Assembly: GCA_023409955.1 (NCBI GenBank)
Contig: JAEYQQ010000118.1
Span: 1-47,017, forward strand
Origin: Bacillota bacterium
GTDB taxonomy: Bacteria; Bacillota; Clostridia; Christensenellales; Aristaeellaceae
Reading direction: 5' to 3'
DNA: 47,017 bases
Part shown: positions 1 through 8,310 of the stretch, one piece after another
How the letters are laid out: every line of letters begins with the position of its first letter
Numbering within the stretch: position 1 is the stretch's first letter
Notes under the pieces: generated by a model
Told to the model about the DNA's origin: nothing
Database searches by the model: none
What the model saw: the letters and a program-made list of their open reading frames with translations, nothing else
Made by a program: the position numbers and the translations under genes

Positions 1-150
1 CTATTTATACTCTTCATTCTGTTTTCACTGATCTTTGGCTCCCGCAAGCGTAAGTATAGGTACGGCGGTTGTAAGGGCTGCGGACCTCTTGGCTGGATTT
101 TTGCGGGGCTTGGCCTTGGCGAGGTGATGAAAAACCGTCGCCGCTGGTAA
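1..150 (+). CDS. C-terminal end of a small membrane protein (partial)
   Basis: Frame 1 is open from the window edge to TAA at 148-150 and gives 49 residues. The first 12 are a hydrophobic Leu/Ile/Phe run ending in a membrane segment. A basic Arg/Lys/Tyr stretch follows, then Gly-rich sequence with two Cys (GGCKGCG), and the end is basic (KNRRRW). The start lies outside the window. The composition fits a small membrane protein with a basic cytoplasmic tail; I do not recognise the family. About 100 bp separate it from the next gene on the same strand and no clear terminator lies between them. Confidence 0.5.
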   Translation, partial: LFILFILFSLIFGSRKRKYRYGGCKGCGPLGWIFAGLGLGEVMKNRRRW

Positions 151-254
151 CAATTTTATCGCGCATCAATTTTCTTAACAATTTATTCATAATATTGTTT
201 GAAGTACGGCATGAATTCCCATTGTTGGAACGTTGGATACATGAGGTGAAATGC

Positions 255-899
255 ATGGCTGAAGTGCTCATCATCGAAAAGGATGGACAGTTGTCCCAGC
301 AGATGGTGCAAGTTTTGACCCGGGAGGGTCACAGGTGCTGGGCGGTAGAAAGCCCGGCCCAAGCGGGAGAGTACATAACGGTACTGGCTAACGGCCTGGT
401 GGTTATGAATGCCCGTCTTCCCTGGACGGACAGCCACCAATTTCTGGCCACTCTATCTCGGCGCAGATTTCCGGTGCTGTTTATTACCCGCGAATTGAAT
501 ACAAAAGAACACCTGCGGGCATTGTATGCAGGCCCAAGCAGGGTGCTGGTCAGGCCTTTTGATGACAAGGAGTTGGCGATGCAGGCAGAGGATTTGCTAA
601 AGGAAGCGGAAAGCCGCCTTACATTGGGCAGCTTGGAAATCGACCTGGAGGACAAGGCGGTCCGCCTGGCCGGTGAACCCTTGACGCTGACAGCCCAGGA
701 GTTCGCTCTGCTGCAGGCCTTAATGGAAAGTCCGGATACAGCATTATCCAGGGAGCATCTTCTGCGTACGGCATGGGGCTATCAGGGCATTGGGGAAACC
801 CGTACCGTGGATGTACATGTGCAGCGGCTTCGCAAAAAGCTGGGCGTCGACCGCATCGAAACAGTGTACAAACTTGGCTACAGGCTTAAAATGGCATAA
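255..899 (+). CDS. OmpR/PhoB-type winged-helix regulator with degenerate receiver domain
   Basis: 214 residues. The start is ATG 255, because GAGGTG at 243-248 is correctly spaced; longer readings lack a site. Residues 1-110 have the receiver fold pattern, and about 115-213 form the OmpR-type winged helix (TLTAQEFALLQAL, TVDVHVQRLRKKLG, YKLGYRL). The phosphorylation site is lost: the usual acceptor Asp is Asn52 (VVMNARLP), the acidic pair is E8-K9-D10, and the switch Lys is Arg100 (VRPFD). Thr78 is kept. No histidine kinase is adjacent. It is probably a DNA-binding regulator controlled without phosphorelay, or constitutively active. A strong terminator follows directly. Confidence 0.9.
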   Translation: MAEVLIIEKDGQLSQQMVQVLTREGHRCWAVESPAQAGEYITVLANGLVVMNARLPWTDSHQFLATLSRRRFPVLFITRELNTKEHLRALYAGPSRVLVRPFDDKELAMQAEDLLKEAESRLTLGSLEIDLEDKAVRLAGEPLTLTAQEFALLQALMESPDTALSREHLLRTAWGYQGIGETRTVDVHVQRLRKKLGVDRIETVYKLGYRLKMA

Positions 900-920
900 C
901 GTTCCGTGTTATGAACACAG

Positions 921-957
921 ACAATAAATCCGCCGTCGATGACGGCGGATTTATTGT
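921..957. terminator. Bidirectional intrinsic terminator
   Basis: A perfect 17-bp inverted repeat, arms 921-937 and 941-957 with a 3-nt loop. A/T-rich ends on both sides allow it to serve the response regulator (plus) and the convergent VanY-like gene (minus). Confidence 0.9.
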
Positions 958-971
958 TTGTGTTTATGCTA

Positions 972-2102
972 TCAATCAAAAAAGAAGGCTGTTACAATAC
1001 CGCCCATGTTATCCAGAGAAGTAATATAGCTCGTTGCGGCCAGAGGAACTTGAATAGTTTCAACTTCTGCATTGGTGGCTGGCTGGCGGTATATTTCATA
1101 TTTTAGATCCCCGTTTTCATAAACGGCCAGGTGAGGATGCGCCATGAGGTATTCGATATACTCTTCAAGGCATAGATCCAGCTGCTTCATTACGGCTGCA
1201 TGGGGCGTGCCTACCCAACGGTATAGATTGAGTTTGGTGGATACACCGGTTTTATAAGATTTGTCGACCCAAGAGGAGTTGGGGAAGTCTTGGGTAGGAA
1301 AGCGGAAAATGATACCGTATCGCCAGCTGTTTTCCGTGACCCATTTTCCTTGATCTGTATTTTGAAAAGAAAGCTGATCGGGGTTGGGGTACAAGCTAAG
1401 ATCAAATGAAAATCCGCTGTGATAATCACTGGTGCCTGGAGCGTTAACTTGCTCCTTGGTTTTCTCAATCAGCATGTCGCCGCTAAAACTGTTCTCCAGC
1501 TGTGCCTTTTTGTTTTCAAACATTTCTGTCTGACGTTCCAGGGTGCGTAAGCCGGCAGCCACAAAAACGTTGTTCAGGCCCGCAGAAGCAGCATCCTTGA
1601 ACATAGACTCCAGTGCCCTGATAGCAGGCGTAAACAACATAACGTTCCCATCAGCAGCAGCGACGGTTTTTCCTGATTCGGTCATTACGCTTTTGGCATC
1701 TGCAAGATGCTCATAATAATCTGTAGGCAAAGCGTGCCACTGGTTGATTAGCATCAAGCCGCTAGTCAGAAGCGTTTTACGATCCACTTGATCGGTCTTT
1801 GCATTATCAATAGCATAGGTGCTCAGGTCGAGAATGTCCCAGCCCTCTTTCTTTGCCTCAGGCCAGTTGATATTTTGCCCTTTCTGGGTAGCGCTTTGAT
1901 ATTCCGCCAGGGCTGCGTTATACTGCTGCTCACGATTTTGATTCAGGGTCTGCGTATCCTTGATTTTCTGGTCCAGCACACGGCCTTCCACAGCGTTTAA
2001 GCCAAAGAAAATTAAGGCACAGACGGCTGCTGCCGCTGCCAGGATGGCCGCACCCCGGATCAATGTGCGGAACGGATCGTTTTTCTTTTTGTTTCTGCTC
2101 AT
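972..2102 (-). CDS. VanY-like D-Ala-D-Ala carboxypeptidase, membrane-anchored (peptidase M15B)
   Basis: 376 residues from ATG 2102, preceded by AGAGGATG; an earlier in-frame ATG at 2150 has no site. There is a cytoplasmic Arg/Lys-rich tip, one membrane anchor at about residues 16-35, a coiled extracytoplasmic linker, then the M15B fold. The zinc-site pattern S-x-x-H-x-x-G...D (Ser225, His228, Asp234) and the second His motif VGTPHA (His301) are present. The family trims the terminal D-Ala from cell-wall pentapeptides outside the membrane. No VanS/R or VanH/A/X genes lie nearby, so a housekeeping wall-maturation role is more likely than glycopeptide resistance. It is convergent with the regulator at 255-899. 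Confidence 0.88.
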   Translation of the reverse strand: MSRNKKKNDPFRTLIRGAAILAAAAAVCALIFFGLNAVEGRVLDQKIKDTQTLNQNREQQYNAALAEYQSATQKGQNINWPEAKKEGWDILDLSTYAIDNAKTDQVDRKTLLTSGLMLINQWHALPTDYYEHLADAKSVMTESGKTVAAADGNVMLFTPAIRALESMFKDAASAGLNNVFVAAGLRTLERQTEMFENKKAQLENSFSGDMLIEKTKEQVNAPGTSDYHSGFSFDLSLYPNPDQLSFQNTDQGKWVTENSWRYGIIFRFPTQDFPNSSWVDKSYKTGVSTKLNLYRWVGTPHAAVMKQLDLCLEEYIEYLMAHPHLAVYENGDLKYEIYRQPATNAEVETIQVPLAATSYITSLDNMGGIVTAFFFD

Positions 2103-2377
2103 TTTATCATCCTCTTCTTCCAGGGATAGGTTACCCCATAGGGCTTGCATCCATACATGTATATAAACGAAAAGAAAATCTTTTTCCTTGCAGCAGATCC
2201 CTTTTCGGCACCTGCAGACAGAGGTGTTGCCAAATCATTCGACTTTGTATTATATAATTCCTTCTTTTTGGTTGATATTTGGTTTTGCTTGTGGTTTGCA
2301 GTGCCGCAAATTTAAGAATATTGATGCACGATTCTGATGCGTTGAAATGCATGGATGTGGCATTTGGACCGTATGCG

Positions 2378-2406
2378 TTGACAAAAACATCCATAGCGAT
2401 TAGCAT
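2378..2406 (+). promoter_or_regulatory. Sigma-A promoter for ABC exporter operon
   Basis: TTGACA at 2378-2383, 17-bp spacer, TAGCAT at 2401-2406. It lies just upstream of the ribosome-binding site of the ATPase gene. A second -10-like TATAAT at 2253-2258 has no well-spaced -35. Confidence 0.55.
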
Positions 2407-2437
2407 GTCATTTGAGAAAAGGAAAAGAGGTTTTATT

Positions 2438-3148
2438 ATGCTGTCGATTTCGCATGTTACCAAGAAGTACGGCAAAACGGTGGCCAATCGGGATATCAGT
2501 TTTCAGGTAGGGGATGGGCAGATTGCTGTACTGCTGGGCCCCAATGGCGCAGGCAAGTCCACCATGATCAAGTGTATTGCGGGGCTTTTGCGCCATGAAG
2601 GCGAAATTATGATAAATGGCCATCCCAACAAATCCATGGATGCAAAACGTATTTTGAGCTATGTTCCGGAAATGCCGGCCATTTATGATCTGCTGACGGT
2701 AAAAGAGCATCTGGAAATGATGGCCCGTGCTTACCGGTTAAGTGATTGGGAAGAAGATGCAAAGATACTGCTTGAAAGACTGGAGCTTTCAGACAAGCAG
2801 GATAAGCTTGGCAGGGAGCTTTCCAAGGGTATGCAGCAGAAGGTGAGTATCGCATGCGCTTTGATAACACGGCCTAGGGTGGTCATATTTGATGAGCCCA
2901 TGGTAGGCCTTGATCCCCATGCCATCAAGGAACTAAAGGTGATGATCAGGGAACTAAAGGAGCAGGGGGTTTCGGTGTTGATCAGCACCCATATGCTGGA
3001 CAGCGTAGAGAATGACTGGGATGTAGCCCATATTATGATGAACGGTACTTTTGCGGCTACCACAGAAAATGCGGGACGTACAGAAAATGATAAATCCCTG
3101 GCGGAGCTGTTTTTTGATATAACAGAGGGAGGGGGCCGCAAGGAATGA
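2438..3148 (+). CDS. ABC transporter ATP-binding protein
   Basis: 236 residues. ATG 2438 is chosen over an upstream in-frame ATG because AGGAAAAGAGG precedes it and the nucleotide-binding domain starts there (MLSISHVTKKYG). It has Walker A GPNGAGKST, signature ELSKGMQQK, Walker B VVIFDEPMVGLD and the switch His in STHML. The signature begins ELSKG rather than LSGGQ, as is common in ABC-2 type exporters. The stop overlaps the start of the permease gene by ATGA, so the two are translationally coupled. The substrate cannot be told from sequence. Confidence 0.93.
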   Translation: MLSISHVTKKYGKTVANRDISFQVGDGQIAVLLGPNGAGKSTMIKCIAGLLRHEGEIMINGHPNKSMDAKRILSYVPEMPAIYDLLTVKEHLEMMARAYRLSDWEEDAKILLERLELSDKQDKLGRELSKGMQQKVSIACALITRPRVVIFDEPMVGLDPHAIKELKVMIRELKEQGVSVLISTHMLDSVENDWDVAHIMMNGTFAATTENAGRTENDKSLAELFFDITEGGGRKE

Positions 3149-4713
3149 GTGCGCTGCCATATTTGTTTTTGACTACGCTGAAAAATAGGATCCGCTCCTT
3201 TTTTCAAAAGCCTGCAAACTGGATTGCCACCCTTGTAATGGCAGCCTTGTTGGGCTTGGTTGTGTTTTCCGGCGGTTTAGAGGTAAGAAGCTTGTATCGG
3301 CCGATGAGTGAACTGTACGCCATTGTTTCACTGCTGTACATAGCAATGTTTGTACTGGTTGCCTACAACGGCGTGCATAAAGGCGCTACACTTTATACCC
3401 TGGCGGATATCCATTTGCTGTTTCCAGCGCCGCTGCGCCCCCAGAAAATTTTGCTGTATGGTATGATCAAGCAAATGGGGACATCGCTAATGGTTGGTTT
3501 TTTTCTGCTTTTTCAGTATTCCTGGGTACGCCAGCAGTACGGCGTCTCCATGACCTTTTTGATTGTGGTGCTGGTAGGCTATGGTCTTACGCTGTTTCTG
3601 GGCCAGCTGGCAGCCATGACACTGTACAGCCTAACGCATGCCAGCGAGAAAAAAAGAAGGGTTATTAAACAGGTAATCCTGGGTTTGTGCGGTGCGGGGG
3701 CTGCGTATGTGCTGCTGCCAGTGCTGCGCGATACAACCATGTGGACGCAGACAGGTGCCAAGCAGTTGTCCAGGCTGCCAATGCTGCTGTTCCCGGTGGG
3801 CGGTTGGATGCGTGGGCTGGTGGAAGGCATATTTGAGGGTCGAATCACTCAAGTTTTATGGGCACTTTTTGCTGCTGCAGCCTTTGCTTACGCTGGGTTT
3901 ATGCTGCTGGGCAGGCAAAAGACGGATTTTTATGAGGATGTTATTAAGACTACCGAAACGCAGTACCAAACGCTTACCGCCAGAAAACAGGGCAATTTGC
4001 AGGAAGTGCTGCCGGAAAACATAAAGGTTGGAAAAACGGGGATTGGCGGTGGAAGCGGCGCTTCGGTTCTCTTCTACAAGCACAGGCTGGAAAGCCGGAG
4101 GGCAAAGCGGTTCATACTGGATACCATGTCCCTGGTCATGCTTGCATCCTCGCTGTTGTTTGCATTTATTATGCGGGGACAGGGCTTTGCAGTAGGATTC
4201 TCCTTTGCCACCTACATGCAGCTGTTCAGTATATCTTCTGGTCGCTGGGTAAAGGAACTGACCCGGCCGTATGTCTACATGATGCCGGATAGCTCATATC
4301 GCAAGCTGATCTATTGCCTAGGGGAATCCATGCTGGGGTATGTGGTGGAAGCCGTGCTGCTGATGGTGCCCATGGGGCTAATCTTCACGCTCTCACCGGT
4401 GGAGATCGTGGCAGCGGTCATTGCGCGCATCAGCTTTTCGCTTTTGTTTGTAGCGGGCAATCTGCTGCTGGAAAAGCTGTTTGCAGGCATGAAGATCAAG
4501 GTGTTGCTGATCATGCTCTATTTTCTGACTATGATTGTGTTATCGCTACCGGGCATTGTTCTGGCCGCTGTACTTGCCAGCAGCAGCATAATTTTGGTAT
4601 CGGAGACAATAACCATACTTGCTGTTTTAACACTGGTGAACCTGCTGATATCCCCTGGCATACTGTACCTTTGCAGAAATGTGCTGAACAATCCTGAATG
4701 GGGAAGTGCTTAA
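3145..4713 (+). CDS. ABC-2 type exporter permease, large form
   Basis: 522 residues, starting in the ATGA overlap with the ATPase. It has about 12 hydrophobic segments: clusters at residues 25-45, 55-75, 110-180, 190-260, then a cytoplasmic stretch near 270-310, and a second cluster from 325 to the end. The N-terminal text (long basic tip, FFQKPANWIATLVMA) resembles the putative ABC exporter family (ABC_export, EcsB-like in size). The substrate is unknown. The gene ends about 95 bp before the next promoter. Confidence 0.8.
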   Translation: MSALPYLFLTTLKNRIRSFFQKPANWIATLVMAALLGLVVFSGGLEVRSLYRPMSELYAIVSLLYIAMFVLVAYNGVHKGATLYTLADIHLLFPAPLRPQKILLYGMIKQMGTSLMVGFFLLFQYSWVRQQYGVSMTFLIVVLVGYGLTLFLGQLAAMTLYSLTHASEKKRRVIKQVILGLCGAGAAYVLLPVLRDTTMWTQTGAKQLSRLPMLLFPVGGWMRGLVEGIFEGRITQVLWALFAAAAFAYAGFMLLGRQKTDFYEDVIKTTETQYQTLTARKQGNLQEVLPENIKVGKTGIGGGSGASVLFYKHRLESRRAKRFILDTMSLVMLASSLLFAFIMRGQGFAVGFSFATYMQLFSISSGRWVKELTRPYVYMMPDSSYRKLIYCLGESMLGYVVEAVLLMVPMGLIFTLSPVEIVAAVIARISFSLLFVAGNLLLEKLFAGMKIKVLLIMLYFLTMIVLSLPGIVLAAVLASSSIILVSETITILAVLTLVNLLISPGILYLCRNVLNNPEWGSA

Positions 4714-4807
4714 GCTTCATCGCTTTTTTAAAAGACATTTTTACGCAAAGATCAAGCATGACCGATGAAAATGAAGGAATCCGTATAAGTTTCTACAAAA
4801 GCCTTCA

Positions 4808-4835
4808 TTGACTTTTTTTTCGGTTGACTTATAAT
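4808..4835 (+). promoter_or_regulatory. Sigma-A promoter for phosphoribosyltransferase
   Basis: TTGACT at 4808-4813, 16-bp T-rich spacer, TATAAT at 4830-4835. It lies 54 bp before the start codon. Confidence 0.75.
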
Positions 4836-4888
4836 GGTTTTTGTGAAAAGGCTGTACTTTCAGCCAATCGATTGAATTGGAGAGAAGC

Positions 4889-5449
4889 ATGATGCTTACG
4901 TATCCCATTGAAATTGCAGGGGTCAAGCGCGAGCTGCCCATATGCCGTGTGAATGATTCCTTGTATATCGGCGCATTTGTCATCTTCGGAGATGTGGAGC
5001 TTACCATTGCCGCTGCCAGAGCGCTGCTGGAGAAGGCACCGGAGTATGATTACATGATCACCGCCGAATCCAAAGGCATCCCTCTGGTATATGAAATGGC
5101 CCGGCAAAGTGGTCAGAATAAATACCTGCTGGCACGCAAGTCGGCCAAGTTATACATGCGTGATGTGTTTTCCGTATCGGTAAAATCCATTACCACAACC
5201 AATGTGCAGCAGCTCTTTCTGGATGCGGATGACGCCGCTCTCATCAAAGGAAAAAGGGTGCTGGTTGTGGATGATGTGATTTCCACCGGGCAGTCCCTGT
5301 ATGCAGTGGAAGAGCTGGTTCGGGCTGCCGGCGGTGAAATCGCAGGGCGTATGGCCATCCTTGCTGAAGGTGTAGCCCGTAAGCGGGATGACATCATTTA
5401 TCTGGAACCGCTGCCTCTGTTTAACGCCGATGGTACCGTGCTGGAATAA
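4889..5449 (+). CDS. Purine-type phosphoribosyltransferase (Apt/Xpt-like)
   Basis: 186 residues. ATG 4889 follows GGAGAG at 4879-4884. The PRPP-binding loop VLVVDDVISTGQS (residues 124-136) and the type I PRTase core are clear. An upstream ESKGIPLVYEMA segment parallels the EARG region of adenine phosphoribosyltransferases. The family joins a base to PRPP to give a nucleotide in salvage. The base cannot be fixed: adenine, xanthine, or a regulatory PurR-like role without the HTH are all possible. It is a single-gene unit with its own promoter and terminator. Confidence 0.85.
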   Translation: MMLTYPIEIAGVKRELPICRVNDSLYIGAFVIFGDVELTIAAARALLEKAPEYDYMITAESKGIPLVYEMARQSGQNKYLLARKSAKLYMRDVFSVSVKSITTTNVQQLFLDADDAALIKGKRVLVVDDVISTGQSLYAVEELVRAAGGEIAGRMAILAEGVARKRDDIIYLEPLPLFNADGTVLE

Positions 5450-5473
5450 GCAAGACCCAGGTGTACCTGTTTT

Positions 5474-5506
5474 CCTCTGCCGCATATATGCTGGCAGAGG
5501 TTTTTT
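5474..5506 (+). terminator. Intrinsic terminator after phosphoribosyltransferase
   Basis: CCTCTGCC (5474-5481) pairs with GGCAGAGG (5493-5500), followed by TTTTTT at 5501-5506. Confidence 0.9.
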
Positions 5507-5561
5507 ATGTAAGTTCATGATGGTGGGTGGAAGCCTGTTGGCGGAGGATCATCCTGTGTAT

Positions 5562-5607
5562 AAAAAATATCCGCACTGTCTTCTTAATGAAGCGTGGCAG
5601 TGCGGAT
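5562..5607 (-). terminator. Terminator of ATP synthase operon
   Basis: On the minus strand ATCCGCACTG (5598-5607) pairs with CAGTGCGGAT (5569-5578), and a U-tract encoded by the A-run at 5563-5568 follows. It lies just beyond the stop of atpC. Confidence 0.85.
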
Positions 5608-5624
5608 GCGTGCATTTATGAAAG

Positions 5625-6041
5625 TTAGTTGTTGTAGTTGTGGCGGTTGGAGACTCGCAGCCGGGTCATGGCCCTTGCCAGCATGGAACGAGCCATGTGA
5701 TATTCCTCCAAACTACGTTTTTGACGAAGATGTTCCTGGGCAGCTCGCTGTGCCCTTTCGGCCCGCTTGATATCGATCTCCTCCGGCCATTCTGCCGTCT
5801 GCAGCATGACCAGGACCTGGTCCTGGGTGATGGTGGCAAACCCTGCCGATGCGGCTGCCCAGCGCCACTTGCCATCTGCCAGTATGCGAAGCTCGCTTTC
5901 CACGGTGGATAGAACGGTTGGTGCATGGCCAGCCATAATGCCCACACTGCCATCGCTGCTTTCCAGTATCAACATTTCTGCATCCCCGTCATAGAAGGAA
6001 TGCTCCGGCGTGATGATGGATAGATGAAAGGTTTTTCCCAT
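5625..6041 (-). CDS. atpC: F1Fo ATP synthase subunit epsilon
   Basis: 138 residues, usual length. The N-terminal beta-sandwich runs to about residue 85 (FHLSIITPEHSFYDGDAEML, then GSVGIMAGHAPT). The C-terminal part is the helical hairpin rich in Glu/Arg/Gln. It is the last gene of the atp operon, starting 2 nt after the atpD stop, and sits in the central stalk as regulator of ATP hydrolysis. The terminator at 5562-5607 follows. Confidence 0.96.
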   Translation of the reverse strand: MGKTFHLSIITPEHSFYDGDAEMLILESSDGSVGIMAGHAPTVLSTVESELRILADGKWRWAAASAGFATITQDQVLVMLQTAEWPEEIDIKRAERAQRAAQEHLRQKRSLEEYHMARSMLARAMTRLRVSNRHNYNN

Positions 6042-6043
6042 GG

Positions 6044-7435
6044 TTATTTCACCTCCAGGTTTTTTGCCTGGCGGCGGACATCCTCCAAATCTCCGGCCAT
6101 AAAGAACGCCGCCTCCGGCAAATCATCCACATCGCCATTGACAATGGCCTTAAAGGAGGCGATGGTATCGGCAAGCTTCACATAGCGGCCTGGAATACCC
6201 GTAAACACTTCCGCCACAGACATGGGCTGGGAGAGGAACCGTTGAATCTTGCGGGCTCGGTATACCGTTTGGCGGTCATCCTCGGAAAGCTCATCCATGC
6301 CCAGTATGGCGATGATGTCCTGAAGCTCCCGGTAGCGCTGAAGCGCTTCCTGAACCCGCATGGCCACTTGATAATGCTCTTGGCCAACAATACTGGGATC
6401 CAGTATACGGGAGGAGGAATCCAGCGGGCTTACCGCAGGATAGATGCCCATTTCAGACACTTGCCTGGATAGAACAGTGGTTGCATCCAAATGCGAAAAG
6501 ATGGCGGAGGGAGCAGGATCGGTAAGGTCATCCGCAGGCACATAAATGGCTTGAACCGAGGTGATAGAGCCCTGGGAAGTGGATGCAATCCGCTCCTCCA
6601 GTGCACCGACCTCTGTAGCCAGAGTGGGCTGATAGCCTACTGCAGAAGGCATGCGGCCCAGCAGTGCAGATACCTCACTGCCGGCTTGGATATAGCGGAA
6701 GATGTTGTCGATGAACAGCAGAACATCCTGCTTTTCTTGGTCTCGAAAGTGTTCCGCCAGCGTAAGGCCTGTCAAGGCGACCCGCATACGGGCCCCTGGC
6801 GGTTCATTCATTTGACCAAACACCAGGGCTGTTTTATCAATTACACCAGATTGGTTCATTTCCAGCAGCAGGTCGTTGCCTTCACGGCTGCGCTCTCCCA
6901 CGCCTGTGAACACAGAGAAGCCGCCATGCTCAGTGGCTATGTTGTGGATGAGTTCCAGTATCAATACCGTTTTGCCTACGCCAGCACCGCCAAACAAGCC
7001 GATTTTTCCGCCCCGGGCATAAGGGGCCAGTAAATCGATAACCTTGATGCCGGTTTCGAAAACCTGGGTAACAGGGTATTGCTCTTCAAAGGATGGCGCT
7101 GGCCGATGGATGGGCAGCGTTTCCTTCACCGGGATTTCGCCCTTGCCGTCAATTGGCTCCCCCAGTACGTTTACAGTTCGGGATAAAACACCACGGCCTA
7201 CTTTAACCCGGATGGGACCGCCGGTGTTTTCCACTGGCAAGCCGCGGGATAAGCCTTCGGTGGCTTCCAGTGCGATGCAGCGTACAGCATCCTTCAAATG
7301 CTGGCTGACCTCCACTGCCACCTTACGCTCGCCATCCAATACAAACAGCAAAGTATGAATTGGCGGAACTTCATCCTTGGGAAAGCGAATGTCCAGCACC
7401 GGCCCTATGATGCGGACGACTGTTCCATTCGTCAT
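6044..7435 (-). CDS. atpD: F1Fo ATP synthase subunit beta
   Basis: 463 residues, usual length. Walker A GGAGVGKT is at 149-156, GERSREGNDL and the LLFIDNIFR Walker B region follow, and the DELSEDD loop is intact. This is the catalytic F1 subunit, making or hydrolysing ATP in the cytoplasm. The start overlaps the atpG stop by ATGA, so translation is coupled. Confidence 0.98.
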   Translation of the reverse strand: MTNGTVVRIIGPVLDIRFPKDEVPPIHTLLFVLDGERKVAVEVSQHLKDAVRCIALEATEGLSRGLPVENTGGPIRVKVGRGVLSRTVNVLGEPIDGKGEIPVKETLPIHRPAPSFEEQYPVTQVFETGIKVIDLLAPYARGGKIGLFGGAGVGKTVLILELIHNIATEHGGFSVFTGVGERSREGNDLLLEMNQSGVIDKTALVFGQMNEPPGARMRVALTGLTLAEHFRDQEKQDVLLFIDNIFRYIQAGSEVSALLGRMPSAVGYQPTLATEVGALEERIASTSQGSITSVQAIYVPADDLTDPAPSAIFSHLDATTVLSRQVSEMGIYPAVSPLDSSSRILDPSIVGQEHYQVAMRVQEALQRYRELQDIIAILGMDELSEDDRQTVYRARKIQRFLSQPMSVAEVFTGIPGRYVKLADTIASFKAIVNGDVDDLPEAAFFMAGDLEDVRRQAKNLEVK

Positions 7436-8310
7436 GATATCGCTCCTTGGTCAGGGCTCCCGGAAATAATCTCCGAGATCTCCTGGGTAATGACGGCTTG
7501 CCGGGCATGGTTAAGCTCTAGGCTTAATCGGCCCAGCATTTCATCAGCATTGCGCGTTGCGGCCTCCATGGCGGTCATCCTGGCACTGTGCTCGCTGGCG
7601 TAGGATTGCGCCAAAGCAGAATAGACCAAGCCCACCAGGTAATGAGGTACCATGGCTTCTAGCACTTCCGATGCAGATGGCAGGAATGTTAGCGGGCTGG
7701 TGGGAGCGTGCAGGATGGGGGCATCCATAAAGTCTTCATTGAGCACCGGTAGCAGCCTGAGCACCGTGGGTTTCAGTTGCCCAACCTTTTCCAGCACCGT
7801 ATAGATGACATAGACTTCGTCCAGTTCCTTGTCTCGATACAGCTTGCATAGGGACGAAGTTATCTGCCGTGCATTTTCCAGGCTGGGATCCTGTATGACA
7901 TGCAGAAAATTTACATCTGGATTCATGCCCAAGCGGCTGAAGTACTCGCTGGCCATATGGCCGATGGTGAATAGACGGCGCTGATCATGAACGCCGTCTT
8001 GTATGGTTCGTTTGGCAAGCTTCAGCACTTCGCTGTTATAGCCGCCGCACAGGCCTTTATCCCCCGCGATGACCACGTATCCGGTTTTTTTACCATGTTC
8101 ACGGAAAAAGGAGTTTGCAAGGGAGCTTTTCACGTTTTCCATTATAAAACGGATATCGGAGCGTACTCGGGTAAAATAGATTAGGTTCTGGTCATGCATA
8201 CGCATGGCCTTTTTCATTTTGGCGGATGAGATTAGATACATGGCCCGTGTGATCTTGTTGATGTCCCGAACCACATTGATGTGATGACGGACCTCGGCGA
8301 TGGAGCTCAT
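7432..8310 (-). CDS. atpG: F1Fo ATP synthase subunit gamma
   Basis: 292 residues. The N-terminal helix (HHINVVRDINKITRAMYLISSAKMKKA) and the C-terminal helix (ARMTAMEAATRNADEML) that together form the rotor coiled coil are both present. The central Rossmann-like domain contains GDKGLCGGYN. Overlaps by ATGA occur on both sides, with the alpha fusion upstream and atpD downstream. Confidence 0.97.
   Translation of the reverse strand: MSSIAEVRHHINVVRDINKITRAMYLISSAKMKKAMRMHDQNLIYFTRVRSDIRFIMENVKSSLANSFFREHGKKTGYVVIAGDKGLCGGYNSEVLKLAKRTIQDGVHDQRRLFTIGHMASEYFSRLGMNPDVNFLHVIQDPSLENARQITSSLCKLYRDKELDEVYVIYTVLEKVGQLKPTVLRLLPVLNEDFMDAPILHAPTSPLTFLPSASEVLEAMVPHYLVGLVYSALAQSYASEHSARMTAMEAATRNADEMLGRLSLELNHARQAVITQEISEIISGSPDQGAIS

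Noticed and set aside
972..2102. Vancomycin-resistance locus
   Set aside because: A VanY-like peptidase alone, without vanHAX or vanRS, does not make a resistance cluster.
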